From: Diplonema papillatum
Taxonomy: Eukaryota > Euglenozoa > Diplonemea > Diplonemida > Diplonemidae
DNA: 64,000 bases
Assembly (NCBI GenBank): GCA_030068145.1
Contig: JAPJBO010000074.1
Coordinates: 124,001-188,000, forward strand
Direction of reading: 5' to 3'
Positions 27,111-37,639 of the stretch are shown here, piece after piece; positions within the stretch are counted from its first letter, which is position 1; each line of letters starts with the position of its first letter. The notes under the pieces are model-generated. The model was given only the letters and a program-made list of their open reading frames with translations, was not told where the DNA came from and did no database searches. Both the position numbers and the translations under genes were made by a program.

Positions 27111-29020
27111 TCAAACGGCGGCTTCCGGGTAGGGCTCCGGGCTGTGGTCGATGCCAGCCTCCTTCTCCTTCCTGCGCTGTGCTTTGATCTCTCTCATTTC
27201 AGCGTCGTCTAAGTCGTCTTCTTCTTGGATCGTGTTTTTCGTCACGACCTTGCCTGGTGGCAGCATGCCGTACACGAAGTCTTCGGAAGTGATTCCTCCC
27301 AGGGGGTCCTCTTCTGTGACGTGAATGTTCGAAAAGTCCTTGCTGGTGGTGTACTTGTAGTTCTCGTAAACGTGTTTCAGCGGGAGAAGGCGCATCACGA
27401 GCATCTCGACGACTATCTTGGCCGCAGCGAACAGGGCCAGGCCGGTCACGATGGTCATGAGCATCTGCTGGAACGAGAACTTCGCGATAAAACCGGTCGG
27501 GATGAACACCAGACGGATGCCGTGGCGGTTCAAGTACGTCACAGTGTCGCCCTGGATCCTTTTCTCGACGACCTTGAACTCACCCTTCGGAATCCAGCGC
27601 ACCTTGTACTTGTACCCCATGTCTGAGATCGTCAGGTCCGGCGTCTCGTAGTCAAGCATCACAATAAAAACTCCGCCGTCGTAGCGCAACTGCGTGTGGT
27701 ATTTGTTAGGTTGAAGTCCTTCTAACAAGAAAGACGCACCATGATAAGTTTTGGGTGCGTGTCGACCTGGTCTGTTAGGAGCAGCTGAGGGGTGTACTCA
27801 GCACTTTACGTAGGAGCTGCAGGGGCACGCACCTCACCATGGCATACGTACGTAGATCTCTGCAGATGGAAAAAAGAAGGTGCTTTTGCTCTTCGCCTTT
27901 GCTCACGAAAGGGGGGCTTGGTCAGGATTTAGGTTCTGACTCGTGAACAGTCTCTCCCTGCATCGCAAAGTGATCGGCAAATTTAATGCGCAAATTTGCA
28001 CACCGTGCTCTTCTGACAGAAGCTCGGGCCAGCAGGGGGCGCGGGCTTCGGTGCGCATGCCGTTCCGTCCCACTCGCATCTGCCTCCTTCGTAATTCGGA
28101 TCGATGCAGGCAGCTTGCGTGCCAGCCGTGCAGATAGGACCTGTCCAAAAGCATCCAGACGGGCACCGGGACGTGCCGCTGCTGGCAGCGCTGCAGTCGA
28201 CGTCCTCTGATGTCCTCGCTATCTGGTCAAGCGACGAGATACCCGCGGCGCGCATGAGCACGGCGACTGTGAAAACGTCCCCGCTGTCAAGGCCGATGTA
28301 GCCGTTGTCGTCGAGGCTGCCCACATTGCGCGGGACGAACTCGATGCTGTCCTCATCCGGGATTTCCATCTCAGCGAACGACAAGTCCGAACTGTGGTGG
28401 ACGCTTTGCGTTTCCGGCCCGTAGACTGCGTGCGAACACTGCAACGTGAACCGCTCGACGTCGCCAACCAAATAATTGCGGCTGAATCGGTCATTCAACG
28501 TGCTGAAAGGTTCGGGCTTTGCGCAGACAGAGTTGTCCGTTCCGATAAGCTCGATGTCGTTTGCGGCGCCGACGACCGTCTGGGTGTAGACGGGGAGCTG
28601 GCAGGCCTGGGTGACGTCCTCCGAGAACACGGAAATCCGCGTGCTGATGAACAATGAGTATTCTTCGCCCGCGGGGTACAGCACGTCCGTCTCGTCGATC
28701 CACAGGCACTGCAGCTTCCCCTGGTCCGGCGCATCGCCGCCGTCCCCGCAATACGTGGGGAGCGTTTTGCTGTACTCCGTTGACCGGCGGATGGTGGTGG
28801 CGATCGCGCCCTGCGGCTCGTCCTTCAGCAGGTACCCCTGCTCGATGATCAGCTCGTAGATGATGACGTAACCGAAAATGGCCAGCTGGATCAGGATGTT
28901 GGCTATCCCCAGGCGTCGGTCCCGGATGCGCACGGTGCGGTACGTCGGGAAAGCGAGCAAGTCATCCAGATCGCAAGGCAAGCGTCCGCTGCCGGCCGCC
29001 TGGTGGCCACCTTTACCCAT
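27111..29020 (-). CDS. P2X-like ligand-gated ion channel
   Basis: Main exons 28004-29020 and 27111-27721. The protein begins MGKGGHQAAGSG. TM1 and its flank (RRLGIANILIQLAIFGYVII, then YELIIEQGYLL) match the P2X N-terminus. The large exon then gives an extracellular domain ending in a Cys-rich stretch. The last exon has NRHGIRLVFIPTGFIAKFSF before TM2 (about MTIVTGLALFAAAKIVVEML) and YTTSK, the Y-x-T-x-K trafficking motif just after TM2, then an acidic tail. P2X channels are trimeric cation channels gated by ATP; ATP gating here is inferred. The donor at 28004 is phase 0 and the last exon needs one base, so a small exon is missing; 27838-27859 (22 nt, GTGAGG donor) fits but is unproven. Confidence 0.8.
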
Positions 29021-29267
29021 ATTTTGCCTACTTTTGTTCTCGATCTCTCTTCCTACGTTTTTCTTGTGTGCTGTCGGCAAAAGGATTCCTCAGCCGGTTG
29101 CTTGTGAGGGCGTTCTTTTAACATCTTGGTTTGCGTCGTACGCTGCCAATCTGCTACGGTGATATTTCACTTGCTGGGCTTGCTGGAGGAAAAGGTGTTT
29201 AGCTATCGTATCTTACGTGATCGCATAACGAAGTGGCCCACCGCACCCATTTATCCTTTTCAGCTCG

Positions 29268-29763
29268 TTTTTGGGGGGGATTGCAAGAACGTGCTTGGAA
29301 TGGGTATGTGCTCAACACCGCACTGGTCCCGTCTGCGCCGTGTTTCGGTCCTTTAAGCCACGGACACATAAGGCAGAACCATCATCAGCGCGGAACCTGA
29401 GTGTCTGCAGACAGGAGGATTTTTGGGGGGGATTTGCAAGAACGTGCTTGGAATGGGTATGTGCTCAACACCGCACTGGTCCCGTCTGCGCCGTGTTTCG
29501 GTCCTTTCAGCCACGGACACATAAGGCAGACCATCATCAGCGCGGAACCTGAGTGTGCAGACAGGACTGCGGTGTGAGTCTGGTTTGTCAGGCGGCTGTT
29601 CGTAGCTAGAGGGTTTTTGGGGGGGATTGCAAGAACGTGCTTAGATGGGTATGTGCTCAACACCGCACTGGTCCCGTCTGCGCCGTGTTTCGGTCCTTTC
29701 AGCCACGGACACATAAGGCAGACCATCATCAGCGCGGAACCTGAGTGTCTGCAGACAGGAGGG
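29268..29763. repeat. Three-unit 150-bp tandem repeat
   Basis: Units begin with TTTTTGGGGGGGATTGCAAG at about 29268, 29419 and 29614; a 40-nt segment interrupts between units 2 and 3. Core words: GTATGTGCTCAACACCGCAC, CGCCGTGTTTCGGTCCTTT, AGCGCGGAACCTGAGTGT. Diverged single units lie at about 35745-35880 and 40160-40265. Confidence 0.9.
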
Positions 29764-29814
29764 TTTTTGGGGGGGAGAGGCAGGATCGCGCCGTTTTCTT
29801 TAACCATTGCCCCC

Positions 29815-30090
29815 CCCCCCTGATTCCCAGTAGAAGACACCAACGGCCCTGGCATCGGCAGCGGCTCTCAGCGCACCCGTGAAGAGTGCAGCTTGGTCTT
29901 TGCTGAAGCTGGGTAACAAACAAGGCGCCGGCGCGATCAATCAGCCACTAGTACGGCAGCCCGAGAAGGGACGCCTCAGCTTCAATCCCGATGGTTCTCG
30001 CCTGGGCGGGGTTGCCCACACAGGGGGTGGATGAATCTTATGTTGTAGTCGCACGCCTAGGAGCCGACACCTTCAGCAGCGTTTTTCGAG
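29815..30090 (-). pseudogene. GH53 galactanase fragment 1
   Basis: Shows the reverse complement of the galactanase segments around VGVFYWEP (TCCCAGTAGAAGACACCAAC) and the later block corresponding to ARTFYDG…VKACD, with the sequence between them deleted and many substitutions. Clearly older than the two nearby gene copies. Confidence 0.75.
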
Positions 30091-30505
30091 ATGTCGGTAG
30101 TTACGTAGTTGGAAAAATGCGTCGTAAACGCAAAGAAACACAAACAACTACGTGCGACGCTTGTGAACGTTTTCGAGGGACTTCTTTGCCGTCCACGACC
30201 CCGGAAATATGTCGGCCGCTTACCAGCAACGGAAGCCCCTGGAGCGGGAACAAGAAATTGGCTGAGGCTTGTGTTGCCGCTGAACATCGCGTTTGGAAGG
30301 AAGCGGGTATTGTTTTTCAGGTACGTTATGTCTTTTACACTCCCCGGGTTTGGAAGGAAGCGGGCAGTGTTTTTCAGGTACGTTATACACATTGCACCCA
30401 AGTCAAAAAGTGGAGTATCAGAAGTGCCGGATGTGCACCTTTGAAACTTCAGAAGCTGAGACACTTGTCGCTGGGGGACAGATTTCGCCCTTGTATCGAG
30501 AAGGC

Positions 30506-31571
30506 TCAGTTGACTCCCCACTTGAACAACCGATTCCATTGGTGGCTGAAGTTGAAGCCGGCCTGGTTCTCCCAGGCGTCGCCGGTACTGGTGTTGTACG
30601 GGTTCTCGCCATTGCCAGCTACGGCTACCCACGCTGGCTCCCAGTAGAAGACACCGACAGCCCCCGCATCAGCAGCAGCCTGCTGCACATCCGCAAAGAA
30701 TGCACCTTGACCTTCAGGCGTAGCAAGGTACGGCGAACACGGCTCAGGCGAAGTTATCACGTTCGGTTGAGAATCGTTGTTGAGAGTTGTGAACGGGTAA
30801 GCTGTCTCCATGAGGCAAACGGGTGTGATGTACCTCTGGCTTACATTTCGGACTAGCTGCTGCATAGCTTCAAACGTGCCGTGAGAGTAACAGTAGTACG
30901 ACAGCCCTAGAATGTCCCAAGCGACGCCTTCAGCTTGAACCCGTCATAGAAGGTTCTCGCCTGGGTGGGGTTGCTTACAAATGCGGTGTGGATGATGACT
31001 TTTACGTCGGTGTCGCACGCCTTGACGCCAGCACGACCCGCCTTCAGCAACGAGGCCAATGCCGAGAAGCTGCCGTTCTCGACTTTTCCGTCCTGCCAGA
31101 GCATCCCTGTGTTGATCTCGTTCCCAAGTTGTACGCTATCAGGTGTCGCTCCGACAGCCTTCAGCGCCTCACAGACGCTGAACGTGAAGTTGTGAACGTC
31201 GGTTGTCAGCTGTGCGAGATCGTGGGTTGACCAAGCCAGCGGCTTCGTTTGATGGTCTGGGCCTGCCCACGTGTCTGAATAGTGGAAGTCGACCAAGACT
31301 TTGTGCCCAGCTGCCTTCGCCTTTTTCGCCGCGCTGGCTACTTGTGACGTGCTGCACTGACCTGAGGCTGGGTTGTTCCACACTCGCAAGCGTACGTAAT
31401 TCGCCCCGGCGTTGCGGATGACTGGTATGGATCATCTGCGACACCTTCAGACGTGTAGAACATGGTCCCCAGCTGTTGGGCTTGCTCAACAGACGACATG
31501 TCTGCGCCCAGCATCGTAAGCTGGCCTACTACTGCTGCCGCTAGGGGCAGAACCGAGAGCGCTCGCAACAT
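30506..31571 (-). pseudogene. Endo-beta-1,4-galactanase (GH53), copy A, frameshifted
   Basis: Start 31571 (MLRALSVLPLAAAVVGQLTM, signal peptide), stop 30506-30508. It carries the GH53 acid/base motif GNEINTGMLW and the nucleophile motif CLMETAYPF. Compared with copy B it lacks one base near 31420 (before GRRITYACE-like out-of-frame reading) and one near 30945, so no single frame covers it; the 1066-nt span is two short of the 1068 expected. GH53 enzymes cut beta-1,4-galactan in pectic arabinogalactan and are secreted. Either a recent pseudogene or assembly indels; the rest is almost identical to copy B. Confidence 0.85.
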
Positions 31572-31579
31572 GGTCTCGT

Positions 31580-31970
31580 GTTTGTCCTGCTTTTAGGCAT
31601 TTTCTGACTCCCGCCACCACGAGCAGCACAAAATCAAGAGGTCCACTCAACTATTCCCTGCAGGGTGCGCGAAGCTTGCTTCAAACTGAAGTGCACCAGG
31701 GCTCATGTTGGACGGCGGTGGGTACTGTAGGCATCGCCACATCATCACGGACTATCATGCCGGCTCAGGCGGTCTTCTGCGACCTATGAGACGTATTCTT
31801 GCAGTTCCCGTGGACAATTCTCAGGTTTGCGGGTAGACGTAGCCACGCCAGGACAAAAGCCCTGGCTCTGAGTGAATTGTTTAACTCAAGAATCACGCTG
31901 CCATGCGTTCTCTATGTGTGGTCTCGTCTCTCGGCGATTCAAAGTGCGGGGTGTTAGCTAACTCGAGGGG
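31580..31970. other. Duplicated 5' flank of GH53 copy A
   Basis: Homologous, with small indels, to 33540-33935 behind copy B, beginning with a family E piece (GCAGCACAAAATCAAGAGGT). On the minus strand AAAAGCAG followed by GACAAACACGAGACC precedes the ATG, so the AG could serve as a leader acceptor; this is inference. Confidence 0.6.
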
Positions 31971-31979
31971 GGGGGGGCA

Positions 31980-32275
31980 GGGTCGCGCCGTTTTCTTTAA
32001 CCATTGCCCACCCTGATTCCCCAGTAAAAGACACCACCGGCCCTGGTATCGGCAGCGGCTCTCAGCGCATCCGTGAAGAGTGCAGCTTGGTCTTACTGGA
32101 GCTGGGTAAGGAACGAGGCACCGGCGCGGTTGTTGGAGTTCCAATCAGCCACCAGTACGACAGCCCTCGCCTGCGCGGGGTTGCCCACATACAGCGGGTG
32201 CGGATGAATCTTACATTGTAGTCGCACGCCTTGGCGCCGACACCTTCAGCAACGGTTTCGAAATGTCGGTAGTTA
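31980..32275 (-). pseudogene. GH53 galactanase fragment 2
   Basis: Same structure as the fragment at 29815-30090, including the same internal deletion and the following ATTACATCC…AAACGCAAAGAAACACAAAC block, so the fragment was duplicated together with the gene as one unit. Confidence 0.75.
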
Positions 32276-32461
32276 CGTAGTTGGAAAAATGCGTCGTAAA
32301 CGCAAAGAAACACAAACAACTACGTGCGACGCGTATGCAAAACGTCGCCGGTAAAGGTACGTTTTCGTATCAGAAGTGCCGGGTGTGCACCTTTGGAGTT
32401 TCAGAAGCTGAGACACTTGTCGCTGGGGGACAGATTTCGCCCTTGTATCGAGAAGGAAGGC

Positions 32462-33531
32462 TCAGTTGACTCCCCACTTGAACAACCGATTCCATTGGTG
32501 GCTGAAGTTGAAGCCGGCCTGGTTCTCCCAGGCGTCGCCGGTACTGGTGTTGTACGGGTTCTCGCCATTGCCAGCTACGGCTACCCACGCTGGCTCCCAG
32601 TAGAAGACACCGACAGCCCCCGCATCAGCAGCAGCCTGCTGCACATCCGCAAAGAATGCACCTTGACCTTCAGGCGTAGCAAGGTACGGCGAACACGGCT
32701 CAGGCGAAGTTATCACGTTCGGTTGAGAATCGTTGTTGAGAGTTGTGAACGGGTAAGCTGTTTCCATGAGGCAAACGGGTGTGATGTACCTCTGGCTTAC
32801 ATTTCGGACTAGCTGCTGCATAGCTTCAAACGTGCCGTGAGAGTAACAGTAGTACGACAGCCCTAGAATGTCCCAAGCGACGCCTTCAGCTTGAATCCCA
32901 TCATAGAAGGTTCTCGCCTGGGTGGGGTTGTTCACAAATGCGGTGTGGATGATGACTTTTACGTCGTTGTCGCACGCCTTGACGCCAGCACGACCCGCCT
33001 TCAGCAACGAGGCCAATGCCGAGAAGCTGCCGTTCTCGACTTTTCCGTCCTGCCAGAGCATCCCTGTGTTGATCTCGTTCCCAAGTTGTACGCTATCGGG
33101 TGTCGCTCCAACAGCCTTCAGCGCCTCACAGACGCTGAACGTGAAGTTGTGAACGTCGGTTGTCAGCTGTGCGAGATCGTGGGTTGACCAAGCCAGCGGC
33201 TTCGTTTGATGGTCTGGATCTGCCCACGTGTCAGAATAGTGAAAGTCGACCAAGACTTTGTGCCCAGCTGCCTTCGCCTTTTTCGCCGCGCTGGCTACTT
33301 GTGACGTGCTGCACTGACCTGAGGCTGGGTTGTTCCACACTCGCAAGCGTACGTAATTCGCCCCTGCGTTGAGGATGACTTGGTATGGATCATCTGCGAC
33401 ACCTTCAGACGTGTAGAACATGGTCCCCAGCTGTGTTGGGCTTGCTCAACAGACGACATGTCTGCGCCCAGCATCGTAAGCTGGCCTACTACTGCTGCCG
33501 CTAGGGGCAGAACCGAGAGCGCTCGCAACAT
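32462..33531 (-). CDS. Endo-beta-1,4-galactanase (GH53), copy B
   Basis: Start 33531 with the same signal peptide as copy A, stop 32462-32464. One open frame of 319 codons (from 33421) covers the whole catalytic barrel: NAGANYVRLRVWNNP, KVLVDFHYSDTW, the acid/base Glu in LGNEINTGM, the nucleophile Glu in METAYPF, and GVFYWEPAW near the end. A two-base insertion near 33433, relative to copy A, separates the signal peptide from this frame; without it the protein would be 355 residues, normal for GH53. Likely role: secreted hydrolysis of pectic galactan for feeding. The family is best known from bacteria and fungi, so lateral origin is plausible but not shown here. Confidence 0.88.
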
Positions 33532-33949
33532 GGTCTCGTGTTTGTCCTGCTTTTAGGCATTTTCTGACTCCCGCCACCACGAGCAGCACAAAATCAAGAG
33601 GTCAATTCAACTATTCCCTGCGAAGCTTGCTTCAAACTGAAGTGCTCCAGGGATGTTGGACGGCGGTGGGTAGGCATCGCCACATCATCCCGGACTATCA
33701 TGCCGGCTCAGGCGGTCTTCTGCGACCGATGAGACGTGTTCTTACAGTTCCCGTGGACAAGTTTCGGGTTTGCGGGTGTAGACGTAGCCACGCCAGGACA
33801 AAAGCCCTGGCTCTGGCTCTGAGTGCATTATTTAACTCACACATCACGCTGCCAGCATTCTCTTCTGCTTCTGCAATGTGTGGTCTCGTCTCTCGGTGTT
33901 GGGCTGCGGGTGGCGATTCAAAATGCGTGCTTTTAGAGTTAAACTTTTG

Positions 33950-34820
33950 AAATGCGAGCACTACTGTTGAACTTCTTGGGGTAATTCGTGTTGGTTCCCT
34001 GCTTTCCCGCGATGGCATGTATCGGAGCTATACACGTCTTGCACCGGTCGTTAAAAGGTACCGTGCGCTGGAGCTGACAACATAAACGAAGGAGGACTCA
34101 GGGAGAAGGTCAAGAGGAGAGCTGGCGATGCGCTAGAGTCGCCATCGAACTTGCGGGGGATTTCCTTTGCGCAGGTTGATAGGTGGGTTAGTGTGTTCAG
34201 TTCTTCGTACTCCGGTTCGCTTTGCTTCTGGTTCCTGTCACGTTTGGATGCGCTTCCGTGCATCAGGTCCGGTATTGCAACGGTCGAGGTGAGCGTGTGA
34301 TGAACGCAAGTGACTTGTCCCCAGTTCAAAGTGGTGACGACGAAGCAGAAGTGCAGAACGTGTGTAAATGCGTGTCCTTTCGCCTGTTTTCGATCCGGGT
34401 CGTGGCGCCGACGTAACGGCTGTTGTGATTGGGCAATGCTTTGCGCGTCCATCCGCAGCCGACTGCCGGTTTGCCGGTCTGTTTGTTCAGGGTTCGCGGG
34501 CGCGGCGCTTTCTTCGGTTCGCTTGCGGCTGCGGTTTTTTCTGCGGGTGTTTTTTCCACAAGGTTGTTGAGCTCGCCCGCTCAATACCTGCTTCAACACC
34601 TTCGCGAAAAGATAGCTGAGAAGCCGTAGGCACCAATGGCTCACGCGAGCGCTAGGCTCGTGTCGCGGCCTCCCTGCTGTGCGTCGCAGACGCTGTGAGC
34701 CCGTGGTCTCTTTCACAAGTGGCTGCAGTGGATTCTCCGAGTCCCCGTCATGTGCTTCAGAGCATCTGTCTGCTTACCGTGTGCATCGGCGGAAAACCAT
34801 TCAGGGCTAGGTTTGGTTGT
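33950..34820. other. Intergenic interval, no supported gene
   Basis: A 221-codon minus-strand frame (34051-34716) has no recognisable domain, is rich in Arg/Ser/Pro and has a competing plus-strand frame. I do not call it. Confidence 0.3.
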
Positions 34821-34826
34821 TCAGTG

Positions 34827-35277
34827 TCAGGCCGGCGGTTCCGTCAATCGCAAGGCGGTGTCCACCACTGAGCGTCGCTCCATCAGGGAAGCAAAGTACG
34901 TCGGTTTGTCGGGCAGGCGTTCGAAAAGAAGCAGCTCATCATTTTCTGGGTGCGCAACGTCCGGCGGGCGACGGCTACCGACGCTCCCCCTTCTGGCCGA
35001 AAATGACCTCGGTACTCGGTACTGACAGCGTCGTTGACAGCAACGGACGGGTGCCCATTCTTCGTCGAAAGCTCGAACGAGATAGTTTCCGTCCTGATCT
35101 GACGAGTCGCACAGCGCAATGCAGGGATGGCAGAAAGGTTGAGCTTCTGCATGAGGAACATTCGCCCACAAATATCCACGTCCGCAGGAACCTGGCGTGC
35201 GTCTCCACACGCTGGGGGTCAGCATTGAGGGCAGTAAACTGCAGGTGCCATGTAGGCAGACAAGCACGGGTTAGCAC
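34827..35277 (-). pseudogene. Frameshifted protein-like region, unknown
   Basis: Three consecutive minus-strand stretches in different frames read like one protein: LQFTALNADPQRVETHARFL, then TISFELSTKNGHPSVAVNDA, then ENDELLLFERLPDKPTYFAS ending at a stop near 34827. Family not recognised. It lies directly downstream of the FkbM-type gene, which has its own stop. Confidence 0.3.
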
Positions 35278-35363
35278 TACTTGACGTCCCCGTCGCCTGC
35301 CGACTCAAGCAGAAGGAATGCAAGCTTTGCGAACAATGCCGGTGAACGGTGCAGCGCCTCGGC

Positions 35364-37632
35364 TTAGTCCCACTCATGCAGGAAGATCCCGGCACGGCGA
35401 AGCCTCCTTTCCAGTTTAAAGCACTGCAACGAGCGAATCCAAGCCGCGGGTATGCTGCCGACGGCCACTTCGGCCAGGTCCCACGCCGCCTTCGTCAGGG
35501 CCCCGTGGCACTCGATGAACACTTCGTCGATGAGTTCCAGCGCCCCCGTCTCAAACAGGCTGTCGACGACGCGGAACTCCGCGTTCTCGATGTCCATTTT
35601 CACGACGACGAAGTCCGAGGCCGCGACGTTACGGATCTGTTTTTAAGATCTTGAATCAAGTTGATGTAATGTTTGACATCCGAGCGAAGGTGACTGCGCG
35701 CTGATGGAAGTAAGCCACCGTACTGGAAGGAGCTTGCTTTGCAAATGCTGGTAATGTGCTCGACACTCAACACCGCGCCGTGTTTCGGTCCTACTAGCGA
35801 ATATGAACGCCTAAGGACGGACCGTCATTCACCGAACGTGAGTGCTGCAGACCGGACAGCAGTGTAGTCGGCGGGTAGCTCGTCCACACAATCTCTAGGA
35901 GAAGGCCCCTAAAACCGTGTCCGAGCAATCAGCAAAACTCACGGTGCCCGCCCATGCGACGCGACTTGCTAGAACAAACGGACCTGCCTTCCTTTTCACG
36001 GAAGAAGGGGGAAAGGGCGGAGCTTCACAACAGACGCCTCCCCGGACATACCAGCCAATCTGCAAAATCGAGTGCGGGAACCTGCACGCCATCAGAATCC
36101 CGAACGTCCGATGGATTCACCTCGCGAGCAAAAGTGCCGGCGTTCACGCCTGAGACAGCTATGGTCGTATTCTCATGCCAGATCGCGGCAGTGGTCCAGT
36201 GTACGAAATCGGGATAACCGCTGGCGTACGTGCCGTTCACGTCGAAGGCGTAGTAGTCGAACCGGTGTGCCCCTGGGTACCCGCACAAAAACTGGTACGT
36301 GCTCCCGAAGCAACGTGACTTGTGCTTACGCACGAAGTACCGTGCGCCAAGGTCCAGAAAGACCCACCGCTTTGCCTTCCATGCGTCGGCGTCGACGTAG
36401 GCGCGTGGTATCAGGCGGTCGAACGTCTTCCTGATCGACATAGTTTCGATCGGGAGCTCGGCGATCGAGGAGCCGTTGACCGTTCTGTGTGTGTGACGGT
36501 GCTAAGCTTCTTCAGTTGTCAGCTGCAAAGCCGGAAAACGCGTAGGCAGCGCGTCTCGGCGAAAGATATGCTTCCCTGCGGTCTCGTGTTCGGGGTCGGG
36601 GGAAGAGCCAGGTAGAGTGGACGCAACGGGGGATTGGTCCGCTCACTAGTTTACGCGCATTCACTCATGCAGTGAGTCCGTTCAAGGACGCCACACATGC
36701 CCCCCCGTGACTTTTTGCGGTGGCATGATAATAGCGCGAGGAGACTGGTTTTTGTGCGTACTAGGGTTGTGAACGCGGAAGCCACTGGAAAGGTTTGTTG
36801 CTGACTGTTCGAGATCTCTAGGTGTTCTTCGAGACGTTTTCGTTGAACGCAGTGCCTGATCGTTTTTACGTAAAGTGGATTCAGGGCGCAAGTGAAAACG
36901 CCACGGTTTGCGGCGACGAGCTTCTCATTTCCTTGTTTTTGGTAACAAACAAAAATTCTCGAGGGCTGTCTTGTGCTTACTTCGAAGGAGGCTAGAGGGA
37001 AAATCAGTACAACTACAAAGGGGGTCGCTTTGGGGTGACCGCTCTTTTTTTGAACGCTTACACCCGCCACTGAACCCAGATTCACCTGTGTTTCGTGTGG
37101 AATACAGCACATTTATCTCCTTTGATCTATCGCAACTGGCAGTCTCCTCAAGCATGTCCTACAAAGCAGGTGCTTATACAACAAACAAACATGCCTGACC
37201 CAGATTTATCTGTGTTTCGTGTGGAATACAGCACATTTACCTCCTTTGATCTATCGCAACTGGCAGTCTCCTCAAGCATGTCCTACAAAGCGGGTGCTTA
37301 TACAACAAACAAACATGCCTGAAAGGCAGGCGAAGCTGCCCGTCCACCTCCGCCACGGCGGCTTCGTACGTTTTCCTCCACTGCAGCCGGGTCCATTTGC
37401 ACCGCGTCAGCGTGCGCCTACCCGCGTATGGGATCCGGGTCATCTGGTCAAGCAGAGGGGCAAGCGGTGCGATCTTGAGGGCTACGTCGGCTGCCTTCCG
37501 CACGGGGTAGTGCCGCGGCTGCCATCGGTCTCTTTTCAAGGCATTGAGCTCCCTGGCCTCTTGCGACGACATGCGGACACTTGCCGCGGCGACCGCAATC
37601 AAGCAGAGGAATACGGCGGCCGAGCCATGCAT
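35364..37632 (-). CDS. FkbM-type SAM-dependent methyltransferase, secretory
   Basis: Exons 37319-37632, 36052-36484 and 35364-35636 give exactly 340 codons (339 residues). N-terminus MHGSAAVFLCLIAVAAASVR is a signal peptide or anchor. Exon 2 holds WVFLDLGARYF (SAM-binding glycine loop) and FDYYAFDVNG; exon 3 holds DFVVVKMDIENAEF, the FkbM-family signature. Intron 2 is GTATGT…ACAG. Intron 1 uses a GC donor (CAG|GCATGT): only this junction restores the frame (AG + A gives Arg, then TVNGSSIAE). Intron 1 carries family A and B repeats and a tandem copy of the donor region. Substrate unknown; FkbM enzymes often methylate sugars or polyketides, and a Golgi role is an inference from the signal. Confidence 0.85.
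36835..37315 (+). repeat. Families B and A in FkbM intron 1, with tandem partial copy
   Basis: Family B part (36835-36915), a full family A (about 36950-37183) and a second, 124-nt-spaced right half (about 37195-37311). Both right halves end with CAACAAACAAACATGCCTGA, so the duplication also copied the GC-donor sequence. Confidence 0.85.
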
Positions 37633-37639
37633 GCTGCCC

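Noticed and set aside
29268-29763. CRISPR-like array
   Set aside because: Three 150-bp units with no short unique spacers, in a eukaryotic genome.
34051-34716. 221-codon minus-strand frame
   Set aside because: Composition is Arg/Ser/Pro biased, there is no recognisable motif and strong competing frames exist.
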